Translations under genes and position numbers: made by a program
Shown: positions 1-7,141 of the stretch, piece after piece
Layout of the letters: every line of letters starts with the position of its first letter
How positions within the stretch are numbered: the stretch's first letter is position 1
The notes under the pieces: generated by a model
What the model saw: the letters and a program-made list of their open reading frames with translations, nothing else
What the model was told of the DNA's origin: nothing
The model's database searches: none
Source of the DNA: Pseudomonadota bacterium
Lineage (GTDB): Bacteria; Pseudomonadota; Alphaproteobacteria; Rhizobiales; Devosiaceae
Direction of reading: 5' to 3'
DNA length: 22,447 nt
Assembly: GCA_023430705.1 (NCBI GenBank)
Contig: JAEYZJ010000320.1
Location: 1 to 22,447, forward strand

Positions 1-2
1 AC

Positions 3-152
3 GAGCGCTACATGCAGGGCTATCGCGATGCGCGGGCCGGCAAGCCCCCGATCCGGCCGATCACCGAGATCGACGCGGTGCCGCATGGCGGCGGCTACAC
101 CCCTTACGGGCGGGGCGGCGAAGGCCCACCGCCGCCCCCTCCGGACGACTGA
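3..152 (+). CDS. C-terminal tail of an unidentified protein (partial)
   Basis: The reading frame enters from the left edge and ends at TGA 150-152. Forty-nine residues are visible, starting ERYMQGYRDARAGKPP and finishing in a run of six prolines and two aspartates. The low-complexity Gly/Pro-rich end looks like a disordered tail. The frame keeps the G/C-rich third-position bias of the neighbouring genes, which favours it over the overlapping frames. I do not recognise the family, and too little is present to assign a role. No U-tract terminator is visible after the stop. Confidence 0.5.
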   Translation, partial: ERYMQGYRDARAGKPPIRPITEIDAVPHGGGYTPYGRGGEGPPPPPPDD

Positions 153-690
153 TCGGCCCTATGCGGCAAGGGGTTGGCGGAAATTCGCCCCCACTTGTCC
201 CCGCCTGCGCGAGCCCCGCTATGATCGCTCCCGCCTCGCCCGCAACGGGACGGATCGATACGAACGGTCGCGGGTGGGGTGCCGGGTGGGCGGGGTGTCG
301 ATCCCGCCCAGGTCAAAGCGTCACGGGGAGGGGCCGGTTCGCCGGTCAAGCCGCTGGCACGCGCGGGAAGGCTGCAACGGGCACCTTCCCAGGGGCGAAG
401 GCCGTCACCCTTGAGGCGGCCGGGAAAGGCAGGCCATGCGGTGGATTCCGGTGGCATGTGCCGCCCGTCGCCCTCGCGATGCGGCAGGGGATGCACCCCG
501 CCTCTTTCGCCATAAGCCCAAAAACCCGGTTTGCCGGCGGGGCACGAGCCTTGCCGTTACCTTTGCGGACTACCGCTGGGGCGAAGGCCCCGCCGGCAAC
601 GTCCCACTGCCACGGCCCGAACCCCGCGCCCCATGGGCGGCGGGGGGCCTGGGCATGTCCGGGTTTCGGATGTCTCCGCCCCGGTGGCGC
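153..690. other. Convergent intergenic gap, no recognised gene
   Basis: This 538-base gap lies between the end of the left-edge gene and the end of the minus-strand methyltransferase gene. All frames are partly open because of high GC, but none gives a convincing protein. Several short perfect inverted repeats are present: an 8-bp stem at 287-294/303-310, a TTCG-capped stem at 334-345, and a 7-bp stem at 365-371/384-390. I looked for RNase P, tmRNA, SRP and cobalamin-riboswitch signature motifs on both strands and did not find them. Confidence 0.4.
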
Positions 691-1803
691 CTATCTGAGC
701 GGCGGGGTCACGAACAGGCTGACGCGGATGCCGCCGTGCAGCACCGAGGGAAACGGCGCGGCAAAGGGCAGGCCCGAGGCTTTGGCGAGCCCGGCCTCGG
801 TGGTGATCAGCGCCACGCGCCAGCCGCTGAAGCGCCTGAGGCCCTGCCCCAGCGTGCGGTAGAGCGGCGCCATCGCGCCGCGCTCGCCGATGCGGGCGCC
901 ATAGGGCGGGTTGACGATCACCAGCCCGGGCGGCCCGTCGGGCGGCCGGACGTCGGCGATGTCGGCCTCGGCAAAGCTGGTCCAGGCCGCGACCCCCGCC
1001 CGCTCGGCATTGGCGCGGCTCATGGCGATGGCGCCGGCGTCGCGATCGCTGCCATGGAAACGGGCGGCGGGCGTCACCGCCGCTCCCGCGGTGCGCATCG
1101 CCTCCCAGGCGGCGGCATCGAAGTTGGCCAGCTCCTCGAAGGCGAAGCCGCGGGCCCGGCCGGGGTTCAGCCCTGCCGCGATCTCCGCGGCCTCGATCAC
1201 GAAGGTGCCCGAGCCGCACATCGGGTCGTATACCGGGCCGGTGCCGTCAAAGCCGGCCTGCCGCAGGAACAGCGCCGCCAGCGTCTCGCGCATCGGGGCG
1301 CGGTTCACCGCCGCCTTGTGGCCGCGCTTGTGCAGCGTCTCGCCCGAGGTGTCGATGCTGATGGTGACGAGGTCGTCCTCGATGCGCGCCTTTACCGCCA
1401 GCGCGGCGGTGTCGCTCACCGGGGCGCCGAGTTCCTCGCGGATGGCGGTCGCGACGCGCTGCGCCGCGGCGCCCGAATGGTAGATGCGGGAGCGGCGGCA
1501 GCTCGCCTCCACCGCCACCGGCACGTCGGCGCGCAGGACCCTGCCCCACTCGATCCTGCGGGCCCGCTTGTCGAGCTGGGCGAGGTGCAGGGCGCGAAAG
1601 CTGGCGATGCGCACCAGCACGCGGCTCGCGCCGCGCAGTTCGAGATTGGCGCGCCAGGCCTCGCGCCACGAGCCGCTGACGGTGACGCCGCCCTCGACCA
1701 GCTTCGCATCGGCAAATCCCCGCTCGTTCGCCTCGGCGTACAGTACCGGTTCGAGGCCGGGCGGGGCGGAAAGGAAGATTTCGAGTGGGTCGGTGGTGTC
1801 CAT
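691..1803 (-). CDS. THUMP domain-containing class I SAM-dependent RNA methyltransferase (RlmL/UPF0020 family)
   Basis: A 370-residue putative N2-guanine RNA methyltransferase of the COG0116 family (related to the RlmL N-terminal half and archaeal Trm14). The N-terminal THUMP-like RNA-binding region spans roughly residues 8-155. The Rossmann-like methyltransferase follows, with the SAM-binding motif DPMCGSGT at 193-200 and the catalytic NPPY at 298-301, typical of base-amino methyltransferases. It ends at a normal family length, and it lacks the second methyltransferase domain of E. coli RlmL. The open frame extends about 280 codons upstream, but the ATG at 1801-1803 gives the family-like N terminus (MDTTDPLEIFLSAPPGLE). 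No clear Shine-Dalgarno is seen. A 9-bp hairpin lies in the leader at 1825-1865. The exact target base (23S rRNA or tRNA) cannot be told from sequence. Confidence 0.88.
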   Translation of the reverse strand: MDTTDPLEIFLSAPPGLEPVLYAEANERGFADAKLVEGGVTVSGSWREAWRANLELRGASRVLVRIASFRALHLAQLDKRARRIEWGRVLRADVPVAVEASCRRSRIYHSGAAAQRVATAIREELGAPVSDTAALAVKARIEDDLVTISIDTSGETLHKRGHKAAVNRAPMRETLAALFLRQAGFDGTGPVYDPMCGSGTFVIEAAEIAAGLNPGRARGFAFEELANFDAAAWEAMRTAGAAVTPAARFHGSDRDAGAIAMSRANAERAGVAAWTSFAEADIADVRPPDGPPGLVIVNPPYGARIGERGAMAPLYRTLGQGLRRFSGWRVALITTEAGLAKASGLPFAAPFPSVLHGGIRVSLFVTPPLR

Positions 1804-1824
1804 GCCGGGCTCAATAGCGGGAAG

Positions 1825-1865
1825 GGGGCCCCGCAGCGACAGGTTTCTTGCTCCCCCGGGGCCCC
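1825..1865 (-). promoter_or_regulatory. Leader hairpin upstream of the RNA methyltransferase gene
   Basis: A perfect 9-bp inverted repeat (1825-1833 pairing with 1857-1865) encloses a 23-base loop. It starts 22 bases upstream of the methyltransferase ATG on the minus strand, so it would sit in the 5' leader near the ribosome-binding area. The start codon lacks an obvious Shine-Dalgarno. A role in translation control is only inferred. Confidence 0.25.
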
Positions 1866-2035
1866 GGCCCCCGCCGGCGGCAACGGTTAACCGTCCCTGT
1901 CGAGGATCGATAAACCTCACGGTACGAAATGGGACGAAGCGGTGAGGCTTTTGCCCTTTAATGCAGGCGGGGGCAGCACTTGTCGAGCATCGGCAATGCC
2001 CCTTCCGTCTGTCTGCTGCTCCCAGGAGGGGACCC

Positions 2036-3208
2036 TTGCTCCGGCGCACTGAAAAGATCGTCCTCAAGGACGAACCTTCGGCCCAGGACGATGTCGCGGG
2101 CCGCACGGCCCCGCCCCGCCGCGGCCTCGGCTCGCTCCGGCCCGAGGCCGGCCAGGCGACGTCATTGGCCGAACCCGAGCCCGCCCCCCTCACCGAGGAT
2201 GCCACCGCACGGCGCTGGCGCGAGGAGATCGAGCAGCAGCCGCAGATGTCGCCCGAGAACCGCCGCAACATCGACCGCTGGCGCGCCGAAGTGCTGCAGT
2301 CGGTGTCCGCGAGCGATAACGACGATCCCGTCCCGAGCCGCTGGCGGCAGCTGCTGCGGCCGCGCAACGTGGCGCTGCTCGCGGTCGCCGTGATCGCCGG
2401 CGGCACGGCCGCGTTCCTCGCCTCGCAGCAGGGCCAGCCGTCCGCCCCGCCCCCCGCCATCGTCGAGGCCGCCGCGCCCGAACCGGTCACCCAGCTGATC
2501 GAGGAGCCCAAGGTGCAGGTGCTGGTGGCGCGCACCGGCATCACCGTGGGCCAGCGCCTCTCGCCCGCCACCATGGAATGGGTGGAGTGGCCGGAGGACA
2601 CGACGCGGCCCGACTTCGTGCTGCAGGCTGCGATGCCCGACGCGCTCGACACGATGAGCGGCGCCGTGGCGCGCTACGAATTCTTCCCCGGCGAGCCGAT
2701 CCGCGAGGTCAAGCTCGCCCGCGCCGAACGCGGCTTCCTGTCGGCGGTGCTCGATCCGGGCACGCGCGGCGTCTCGGTCGCGGTGGGTGCGGAGTCCGCT
2801 TCGGGCGGCTTCATCCTCCCCAACGACCGGGTCGACGTGGTGCTCACCACCAGCGTGGGCAACAAGCAGGCCTCGAGCACGATCCTGCGCAACGTGCGGG
2901 TGCTCGCCATCAACAGCCAGCTCGGCGAGACGGCGGCGACGAGGCCGCCGGCGGATCGCAACAGCGGCGCCAGCGACGATGGCAGCGCCGAGGAGGAGGA
3001 CAACCGTCCGGGCACGTTCTCGAGCGCCATCGCGACGCTCGCGCTCGATCCGCGGCAGGCCGAGGTGATCATCTCGGCCACGCTCAGCGGGCGTCTCTCG
3101 CTGGTGCTGCGGCCCACGGCCGATGTCGCCGACGCCTATACGGCCGAGGACCGGCAGCGGGCCACCAACGAGGCGATCCGCATGGCGAGCCCCTTCTGGG
3201 CGAACTGA
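2036..3208 (+). CDS. cpaB: Flp pilus assembly protein CpaB/RcpC, with N-terminal extension
   Basis: Inner-membrane/periplasmic component of the Tad (Flp) pilus secretion apparatus, thought to work with the secretin encoded next. From the chosen start it is 390 residues. A charged, Pro-rich cytoplasmic segment (1-110) precedes one membrane helix (about 111-130) and a Pro-rich linker. Then comes a SAF-like domain (about 160-225, VQVLVARTGITVGQRLSP) and the CpaB/RcpC beta domain to the C terminus. Typical CpaB proteins begin almost directly with the membrane helix and are about 270 residues, so the roughly 110-residue N-terminal region is unusual. I chose TTG 2036 because AGGAGG lies six bases upstream. 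An in-frame ATG at 1961 has weaker spacing and would add 25 residues. Followed after 80 bases by cpaC. Confidence 0.85.
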   Translation: MLRRTEKIVLKDEPSAQDDVAGRTAPPRRGLGSLRPEAGQATSLAEPEPAPLTEDATARRWREEIEQQPQMSPENRRNIDRWRAEVLQSVSASDNDDPVPSRWRQLLRPRNVALLAVAVIAGGTAAFLASQQGQPSAPPPAIVEAAAPEPVTQLIEEPKVQVLVARTGITVGQRLSPATMEWVEWPEDTTRPDFVLQAAMPDALDTMSGAVARYEFFPGEPIREVKLARAERGFLSAVLDPGTRGVSVAVGAESASGGFILPNDRVDVVLTTSVGNKQASSTILRNVRVLAINSQLGETAATRPPADRNSGASDDGSAEEEDNRPGTFSSAIATLALDPRQAEVIISATLSGRLSLVLRPTADVADAYTAEDRQRATNEAIRMASPFWAN

Positions 3209-3288
3209 GGCGGGGACGCATTAAGCCCGCGTTGACCGAACGGGCGTACGATTTTGTACAGGGCTTGGGCACTGACGGGCGGGGCAGA

Positions 3289-4686
3289 GTGACGGGGCAG
3301 CGGCAACGGGGGCTTAAGGCCCGGGGACTGATCGTGATGACGATGGCCGTGCTGATGGGCATGGCCGGGCTGGCGGCGACGCCCGCCGCCGCGCAGACGG
3401 TCAGCTACGATCTCAGCACGACCTCGGTGATGCGGATCAATATCCCGGTCTCGCAGGCCGTGACGGTGGTGATCTCGGATGCCGTCGGCAAGATCGTCGC
3501 CGCCGACCCGCAGATCGCCGATGCCCAGCCCATCACCGACCGCTCGCTCTACCTCGTGGGCAAGAACTTCGGCACGACGACGGTCAACCTGTTCTCCGAG
3601 ACCGGCGCGCCGGTGGGCCTGCTCGCCGTGGAAGTGGGCGCCGACGTCGCCGACATCAGCCGCTCGATCAAGGCCGCCGTCCCCAGCTCCAGCGTGAAGG
3701 TCTCGACGGTCAACGGCCGCGTGCGGCTCGCCGGCACCGTGCCCGACACCGTCACCATGGACAAGGTGCTGGCCATCGTCGCCCAGTACGGCAGCCCGCA
3801 GGTCATCAACACGATGACGCTCGTCGGCGGCCAGCAGGTCAATCTCGAGGTCCGCATCCTCGAAGCCCAGCGCGATGCGGGCCGCCAGCTCGGCATCCAG
3901 TGGGGCGGCTCGATCGGCCAGGTGCAGGTGGGCATCGGCGGCGGCCCCTCGAACCCGGCCGCGGAAGCCGCGACCTTCTCGGGCTTCATGACCAACATCA
4001 TCTCGGGCGGCGTCAACCTGGGCGTCCTCATCAATGCGCTCGAGGGCAAGGCCCTGGTGCGCACGCTCGCCGAGCCGAACCTGACGACGCTCTCGGGCGT
4101 CAAGGCCAGCTTCCTCGCCGGCGGCGAGGTGCCGATCCGGACCGCCGACCCGAACGGCAACATCATGCTCGAGTACCGCCAGTTCGGCGTGCTGCTCGGC
4201 TTCACGCCGCTGGTGCTCGACAACGACCGCATCCAGATCCACCTGCAGCCCGAGGTGAGCGGCATCAACGGCTTCACCTCGTCGGGCGACCCGGTCTTCA
4301 ACACGCGCAACCTCAACGCCACGGTGGAGCTGCGCGACGGGCAGAGCTTTGCGGTCGCGGGGCTGCTGCAGAACGACTCGCGCCTCACGCAGAACCAGTT
4401 GCCCTGGATCGGCGACGTGCCGGTCCTCGGCTCGCTGTTCAAGTCGTCCGGCTACCAGAAGCACGACACCGAACTGGTGGTGATCGTCACGCCGCGGCTG
4501 GTGCAGCCGCTGACGCCGGGCCAGGTCGCGGCGAGCCCGCTCGACCAGACGCAGCCCGCCAACGACTTCGAGTTCTTCGCGCTCGGGCAGATGGAAGTGA
4601 CGCCACGGATGATCAAGGACTTCCAGAAGGGCGCCGGCGTCGTCGGCCCCTATGGCTACATCATCGAGCTGGGAGACGGGAAATGA
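3289..4686 (+). CDS. cpaC: Tad pilus outer-membrane secretin CpaC/RcpA
   Basis: A 465-residue type II/III secretion-family secretin forming the outer-membrane channel of the Flp pilus. The GTG start gives a basic N-region and a hydrophobic signal peptide ending near ATPAAAQ (residue 36). The pilus-type N domain (about 38-118) is followed by a BON-like segment (about 122-180, VRLAGTVPDTVTMDKVL). The secretin core has VRILEAQRDAGRQLGIQW (about 188-205), LVRTLAEPNLTTLSG, and the C-terminal VPVLGSLF and ELVVIVTPRLVQPL signatures. A later start at ATG 3337 would remove most of the basic N-region, so GTG 3289 is preferred although its Shine-Dalgarno is weak. Its stop overlaps the next ATG in an ATGA arrangement, indicating translational coupling. 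Confidence 0.9.
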   Translation: MTGQRQRGLKARGLIVMTMAVLMGMAGLAATPAAAQTVSYDLSTTSVMRINIPVSQAVTVVISDAVGKIVAADPQIADAQPITDRSLYLVGKNFGTTTVNLFSETGAPVGLLAVEVGADVADISRSIKAAVPSSSVKVSTVNGRVRLAGTVPDTVTMDKVLAIVAQYGSPQVINTMTLVGGQQVNLEVRILEAQRDAGRQLGIQWGGSIGQVQVGIGGGPSNPAAEAATFSGFMTNIISGGVNLGVLINALEGKALVRTLAEPNLTTLSGVKASFLAGGEVPIRTADPNGNIMLEYRQFGVLLGFTPLVLDNDRIQIHLQPEVSGINGFTSSGDPVFNTRNLNATVELRDGQSFAVAGLLQNDSRLTQNQLPWIGDVPVLGSLFKSSGYQKHDTELVVIVTPRLVQPLTPGQVAASPLDQTQPANDFEFFALGQMEVTPRMIKDFQKGAGVVGPYGYIIELGDGK

Positions 4687-4943
4687 GCCGCCTCGCCCTT
4701 GTCGCCGCCCTCGGGGCCTGCGCGCTGGCGCTGGGCGGCTGCGCCTACGACTACCTGCAGCGCAGCGACCGGGTCGGCTATGCCGCCGGCAATGCGGTGA
4801 AGGCCAATATCGCGGCGCAGACGATCGATCCGGCCAAGGCTACGGCCTACTCCACCAAGGGGCTGGGCAAGGACGGCTATGTGGCGCCGAAGTCGCCGAC
4901 CGGCGGCATGGAGGAAGCGCCGCCCCCGCCCGTCGCCAACTGA
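4683..4943 (+). CDS. Small Tad-cluster lipoprotein
   Basis: An 86-residue secreted lipoprotein. The hydrophobic signal ends in the lipobox LALGGC, so the mature protein starts at Cys20 and would be lipid-anchored. The mature part is mostly polar (YDYLQRSDRVGYAAGNAVKA) and ends in a Pro-rich tail. The gene overlaps the cpaC stop by four bases (ATGA), so it is probably co-translated with the secretin. By position it might act as a pilotin or secretin-associated lipoprotein in place of CpaD, but it is much shorter than CpaD and I see no CpaD signature. That role is inference only. Confidence 0.8.
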   Translation: MSRLALVAALGACALALGGCAYDYLQRSDRVGYAAGNAVKANIAAQTIDPAKATAYSTKGLGKDGYVAPKSPTGGMEEAPPPPVAN

Positions 4944-4948
4944 CCGCG

Positions 4949-4965
4949 GCGCGCCTCAGGCGCGC
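4949..4965. terminator. Hairpin between convergent cpa lipoprotein and tadD genes
   Basis: A perfect 7-bp GC stem (GCGCGCC/GGCGCGC) with a three-base loop TCA. The loop is the reverse complement of the tadD stop codon (4956-4958), so the end of tadD lies inside the hairpin. It is symmetric and sits six bases after the lipoprotein stop, so it could act on both transcripts. No U-tract follows on either strand, making it a weak candidate for intrinsic termination. Confidence 0.4.
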
Positions 4966-5480
4966 TGCGAAGCTGCGGCGTCCCTGAGGATCTGGATGTT
5001 GTTGGCGATCACGAGGTTCTGCGGATCGAGGCTCTGGGCCCGCCGGAAGTTGGCGAGGGCCTCGCCCAGCTTGCCGCGCAGCATGAACGAGTAGCCCAGG
5101 TTGTTGTAGTACTGGGCCGTGCCGCCGGTGATCTTGTAGAGCGAGGCATAGACGCGGTCGGCAAGGTCGAAGCGGCCGAGCCGGTCATAGGAGGCCGAGA
5201 GGCCGACATAGGCCTGCGCGTCGCCGGGCGCGAGTTCCACGGCCCGCTTGTAGAAGGCGGCCGAGTGCCCGTAGTCGGCATTACGGAAATGCGCGCGCCC
5301 TTCCGAGAGCGCCCGCTCGGCGGTGTAGTCGCCGATATTGGAGAGTTCGGCGACCTCGAGCTTGCTGCTGCCGAACGCGGACTGGCCCACCGAGCTGCAG
5401 GCCGAGAGCGAAGCCGCTCCCGCTGCCAGCGCCACGGCGAACAGCCCGAACCTGACCGACCTGCCGACGCAGTGCCTCAT
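4956..5480 (-). CDS. tadD: TadD-like tetratricopeptide repeat lipoprotein
   Basis: A 174-residue lipoprotein with a basic N-region, a hydrophobic signal and the lipobox LSAC. About three TPR units follow, clear in HFRNADYGHSAAFYKRAVEL, AYVGLSASYDRLGRFDLADR and YYNNLGYSFMLRGKLGEALA. TadD proteins are small TPR lipoproteins of the Flp pilus machine, and convergence with cpaB-cpaC supports that assignment. I prefer ATG 5478-5480, preceded by GGGGG about eight bases upstream, which gives a clean basic signal peptide. ATG 5493-5495 would add five residues including an acidic one. The rest of the Tad cluster (ATPase, TadB/C, prepilin, peptidase) is not in this window. Confidence 0.8.
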   Translation of the reverse strand: MRHCVGRSVRFGLFAVALAAGAASLSACSSVGQSAFGSSKLEVAELSNIGDYTAERALSEGRAHFRNADYGHSAAFYKRAVELAPGDAQAYVGLSASYDRLGRFDLADRVYASLYKITGGTAQYYNNLGYSFMLRGKLGEALANFRRAQSLDPQNLVIANNIQILRDAAASQRA

Positions 5481-5646
5481 ATCCAATGCCCCCATGGAAT
5501 CCGCCGTGCTATCTGGCGGGACACAACCGGCGAGCAGGCTACGCAGGGCGATGGTTACGATTGGTGAACGGCGGTGCTTGAGATGAGAGTAAGCTTAACG
5601 AGCCGTAAGCGCGGGCTCCCGCGCCACCCTGGCCGATGACGGGCGC

Positions 5647-5671
5647 CCCCCTCCCCCCGGGGGGAGAGGGG
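5647..5671 (-). terminator. GC palindrome after the sorbosone dehydrogenase-like gene
   Basis: Two G/C arms of about 11-12 bases, with one bulged base and almost no loop, lie 19 bases beyond the stop of the minus-strand gene at 5690. This could be a Rho-independent-like stem for that gene, but there is no U-tract. It may instead be a dispersed palindromic unit. Confidence 0.25.
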
Positions 5672-5689
5672 TCGTCCCGGCGTTCAGGC

Positions 5690-6988
5690 TCAGGCGCCGG
5701 TAACGCGCCAGATCACGTCGCCGACGTCGTCGGCGAGCAGCACCGAGCCATCCGGGCCGATGACCACGCCGACCGGGCGGCCATAGGAGTCCTTCTCGTC
5801 GGGCGAGAGGAAGCCGGTCAGGATCTCGCGGGGCGTGCCGTTCGGCTTGCCGTCGGCGAAGGGCACGAAGGCGAGCTTGTAGCCCGACAGGGTCGAGCGG
5901 TTCCACGAGCCGTGCTGGCCGATGGCCATGCCCTGCGGGAAGCCGGGGAGCGTACCCTCGGGCAGCCAGCAGAGGCCGAGCGAGGCGGTGTGCCCGCCCA
6001 GCGCGTAGTCGGGCGCCGTGGCCCTCGCGACCATGGCCGGGTCCTGCGGCACGCGATGGTCGACGATCTGGCCCCAGTACGAATAGGGCCAGCCGTAAAA
6101 GCCGCCGTCCTTGACCGAGGTCAGGTAGTCCGGCGGCGTCTCGTCGCCGATGCCGTCGCGCTCGTTGACCACGGTCCAGAGCGCGCCGGTGGTCGGCTCG
6201 AAGGCGAGGCCGACGGGGTTGCGCAGGCCGCCCGCGAAGATGCGGTGCTGGCCGGTGGCGAGGTCGAGCTCGAAGATGCAGGCGCGGCCTTCCTCGGCCG
6301 CCATGCCGTGGTCGCCGATGTTGGAGAGCGAGCCGACGCCGACATAGAGCTTGGTCTTGTCGGGGCTGGCCAGCAGGCTCCGCGTCCAGTGGCCGCCGGG
6401 CTTGGTGTCCATCAGCTTCCTGCCGGGAGCGGTGATCCGCGTGTCGCCGGGCTTGAAGGGGTAGGCATAGACGCCGTCGGTATTGCCGACATAGAGCGTC
6501 TCGCCGATCAGCTGCATGCCGAAGGGCTGGTTCAGCCCGTCGATGAGGGTATGGCGGACCTCGGCCACGCCGTCGCCGTCGGCGTCGCGCAGCAGCGTGA
6601 TGCGGTTGGGGCTGTCACCCACCGCCCCGGCGCGCTTCATCGTGGTGAAGATGGCATAGTCGAACGGGGTCTTGATGCCGCCGGGGGTGGAGAGCGCCTC
6701 GGCGACGAGCACGTCGCCATTGGGCAGCACGTGCATCCAGCGCGGGTGGCGCAGGCCCTTGGCGAAGGCGTTGACCTTGAGGCCGGCGGCGGCGGTCGGC
6801 TTGTGGTCGCCCGACCAGCCGCGCGCGGTCGGCATCTTCAGCGTCGGAATGGCCTGCGGCTTGGCCTCGGGGATGTCGGGAGTGCCGCCATAGACGGGCG
6901 CGCGCTTCGGCTCGTTGAAGCTGCGGGCGAGGATGGCGCCGGCGCCGATCCAGGCGACGAGGCGGGCGTAAAGGTCGGAAAAGCTCAT
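5690..6988 (-). CDS. PQQ-dependent sugar dehydrogenase / L-sorbosone dehydrogenase-like beta-propeller protein
   Basis: A 432-residue protein of the GDH/sorbosone dehydrogenase (Gdh/YliI-like) beta-propeller family, which includes periplasmic PQQ enzymes oxidising aldoses or sorbosone. Family landmarks are KGLRHPRWMHVLPNGDVLVAE, NRITLLRDADGDG, GLNQPFGM, KLYVGVGS, GGLRNPVGLAFEP, VNERDGIGDETPPDYL, GFYGWPYSYWG and QHGSWNRS. An N-terminal hydrophobic stretch (about residues 8-22) looks like a membrane anchor or uncleaved signal. I chose ATG 6986-6988 for the AAGAGGG upstream; a TTG fifteen bases earlier is a weaker alternative. It lies 153 bases downstream of the epimerase-like gene in the same direction and may share its transcript. 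Substrate and use of PQQ are inferred from the family. Confidence 0.85.
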   Translation of the reverse strand: MSFSDLYARLVAWIGAGAILARSFNEPKRAPVYGGTPDIPEAKPQAIPTLKMPTARGWSGDHKPTAAAGLKVNAFAKGLRHPRWMHVLPNGDVLVAEALSTPGGIKTPFDYAIFTTMKRAGAVGDSPNRITLLRDADGDGVAEVRHTLIDGLNQPFGMQLIGETLYVGNTDGVYAYPFKPGDTRITAPGRKLMDTKPGGHWTRSLLASPDKTKLYVGVGSLSNIGDHGMAAEEGRACIFELDLATGQHRIFAGGLRNPVGLAFEPTTGALWTVVNERDGIGDETPPDYLTSVKDGGFYGWPYSYWGQIVDHRVPQDPAMVARATAPDYALGGHTASLGLCWLPEGTLPGFPQGMAIGQHGSWNRSTLSGYKLAFVPFADGKPNGTPREILTGFLSPDEKDSYGRPVGVVIGPDGSVLLADDVGDVIWRVTGA

Positions 6989-7094
6989 GGAACCCTCTTT
7001 CAAGTCGCGGGGAAACTAGCCCAGGCGGCCGCCGGTTGGAACTGGATTGGGCCGGCCGCGCGAGCAGGTGCGGGCCGGTCGCGAGGCGGCCGGC

Positions 7095-7114
7095 GCCGCC
7101 TCGCCGGAGGCGGC
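7095..7114 (-). promoter_or_regulatory. Intercistronic hairpin
   Basis: A perfect 8-bp stem (GCCGCCTC/GAGGCGGC) with a four-base loop lies between the two minus-strand genes, 27 bases past the stop of the epimerase-like gene. There is no U-tract. It may stabilise the upstream message or attenuate read-through into the dehydrogenase gene. Confidence 0.3.
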
Positions 7115-7141
7115 AGGGCCTTGCCCCGCCGCCATCGGGCA

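Noticed and set aside
153..690. RNase P, tmRNA or riboswitch in the convergent gap
   Set aside because: The signature strings (GAGGAAAGTCC, a tag peptide frame, an SRP-loop GGAAGG-type core, the cobalamin box) were not found on either strand.
436..1890. 484-residue plus-strand frame over the methyltransferase
   Set aside because: It is antisense to the methyltransferase and shows the Gly/Ala/Arg/His-rich composition of a high-GC shadow frame.
1804..2652. Upstream 280-codon extension of the methyltransferase frame
   Set aside because: It runs antisense through cpaB, is Ser/Gly/Arg-rich low-quality sequence, and the family N terminus matches ATG 1803.
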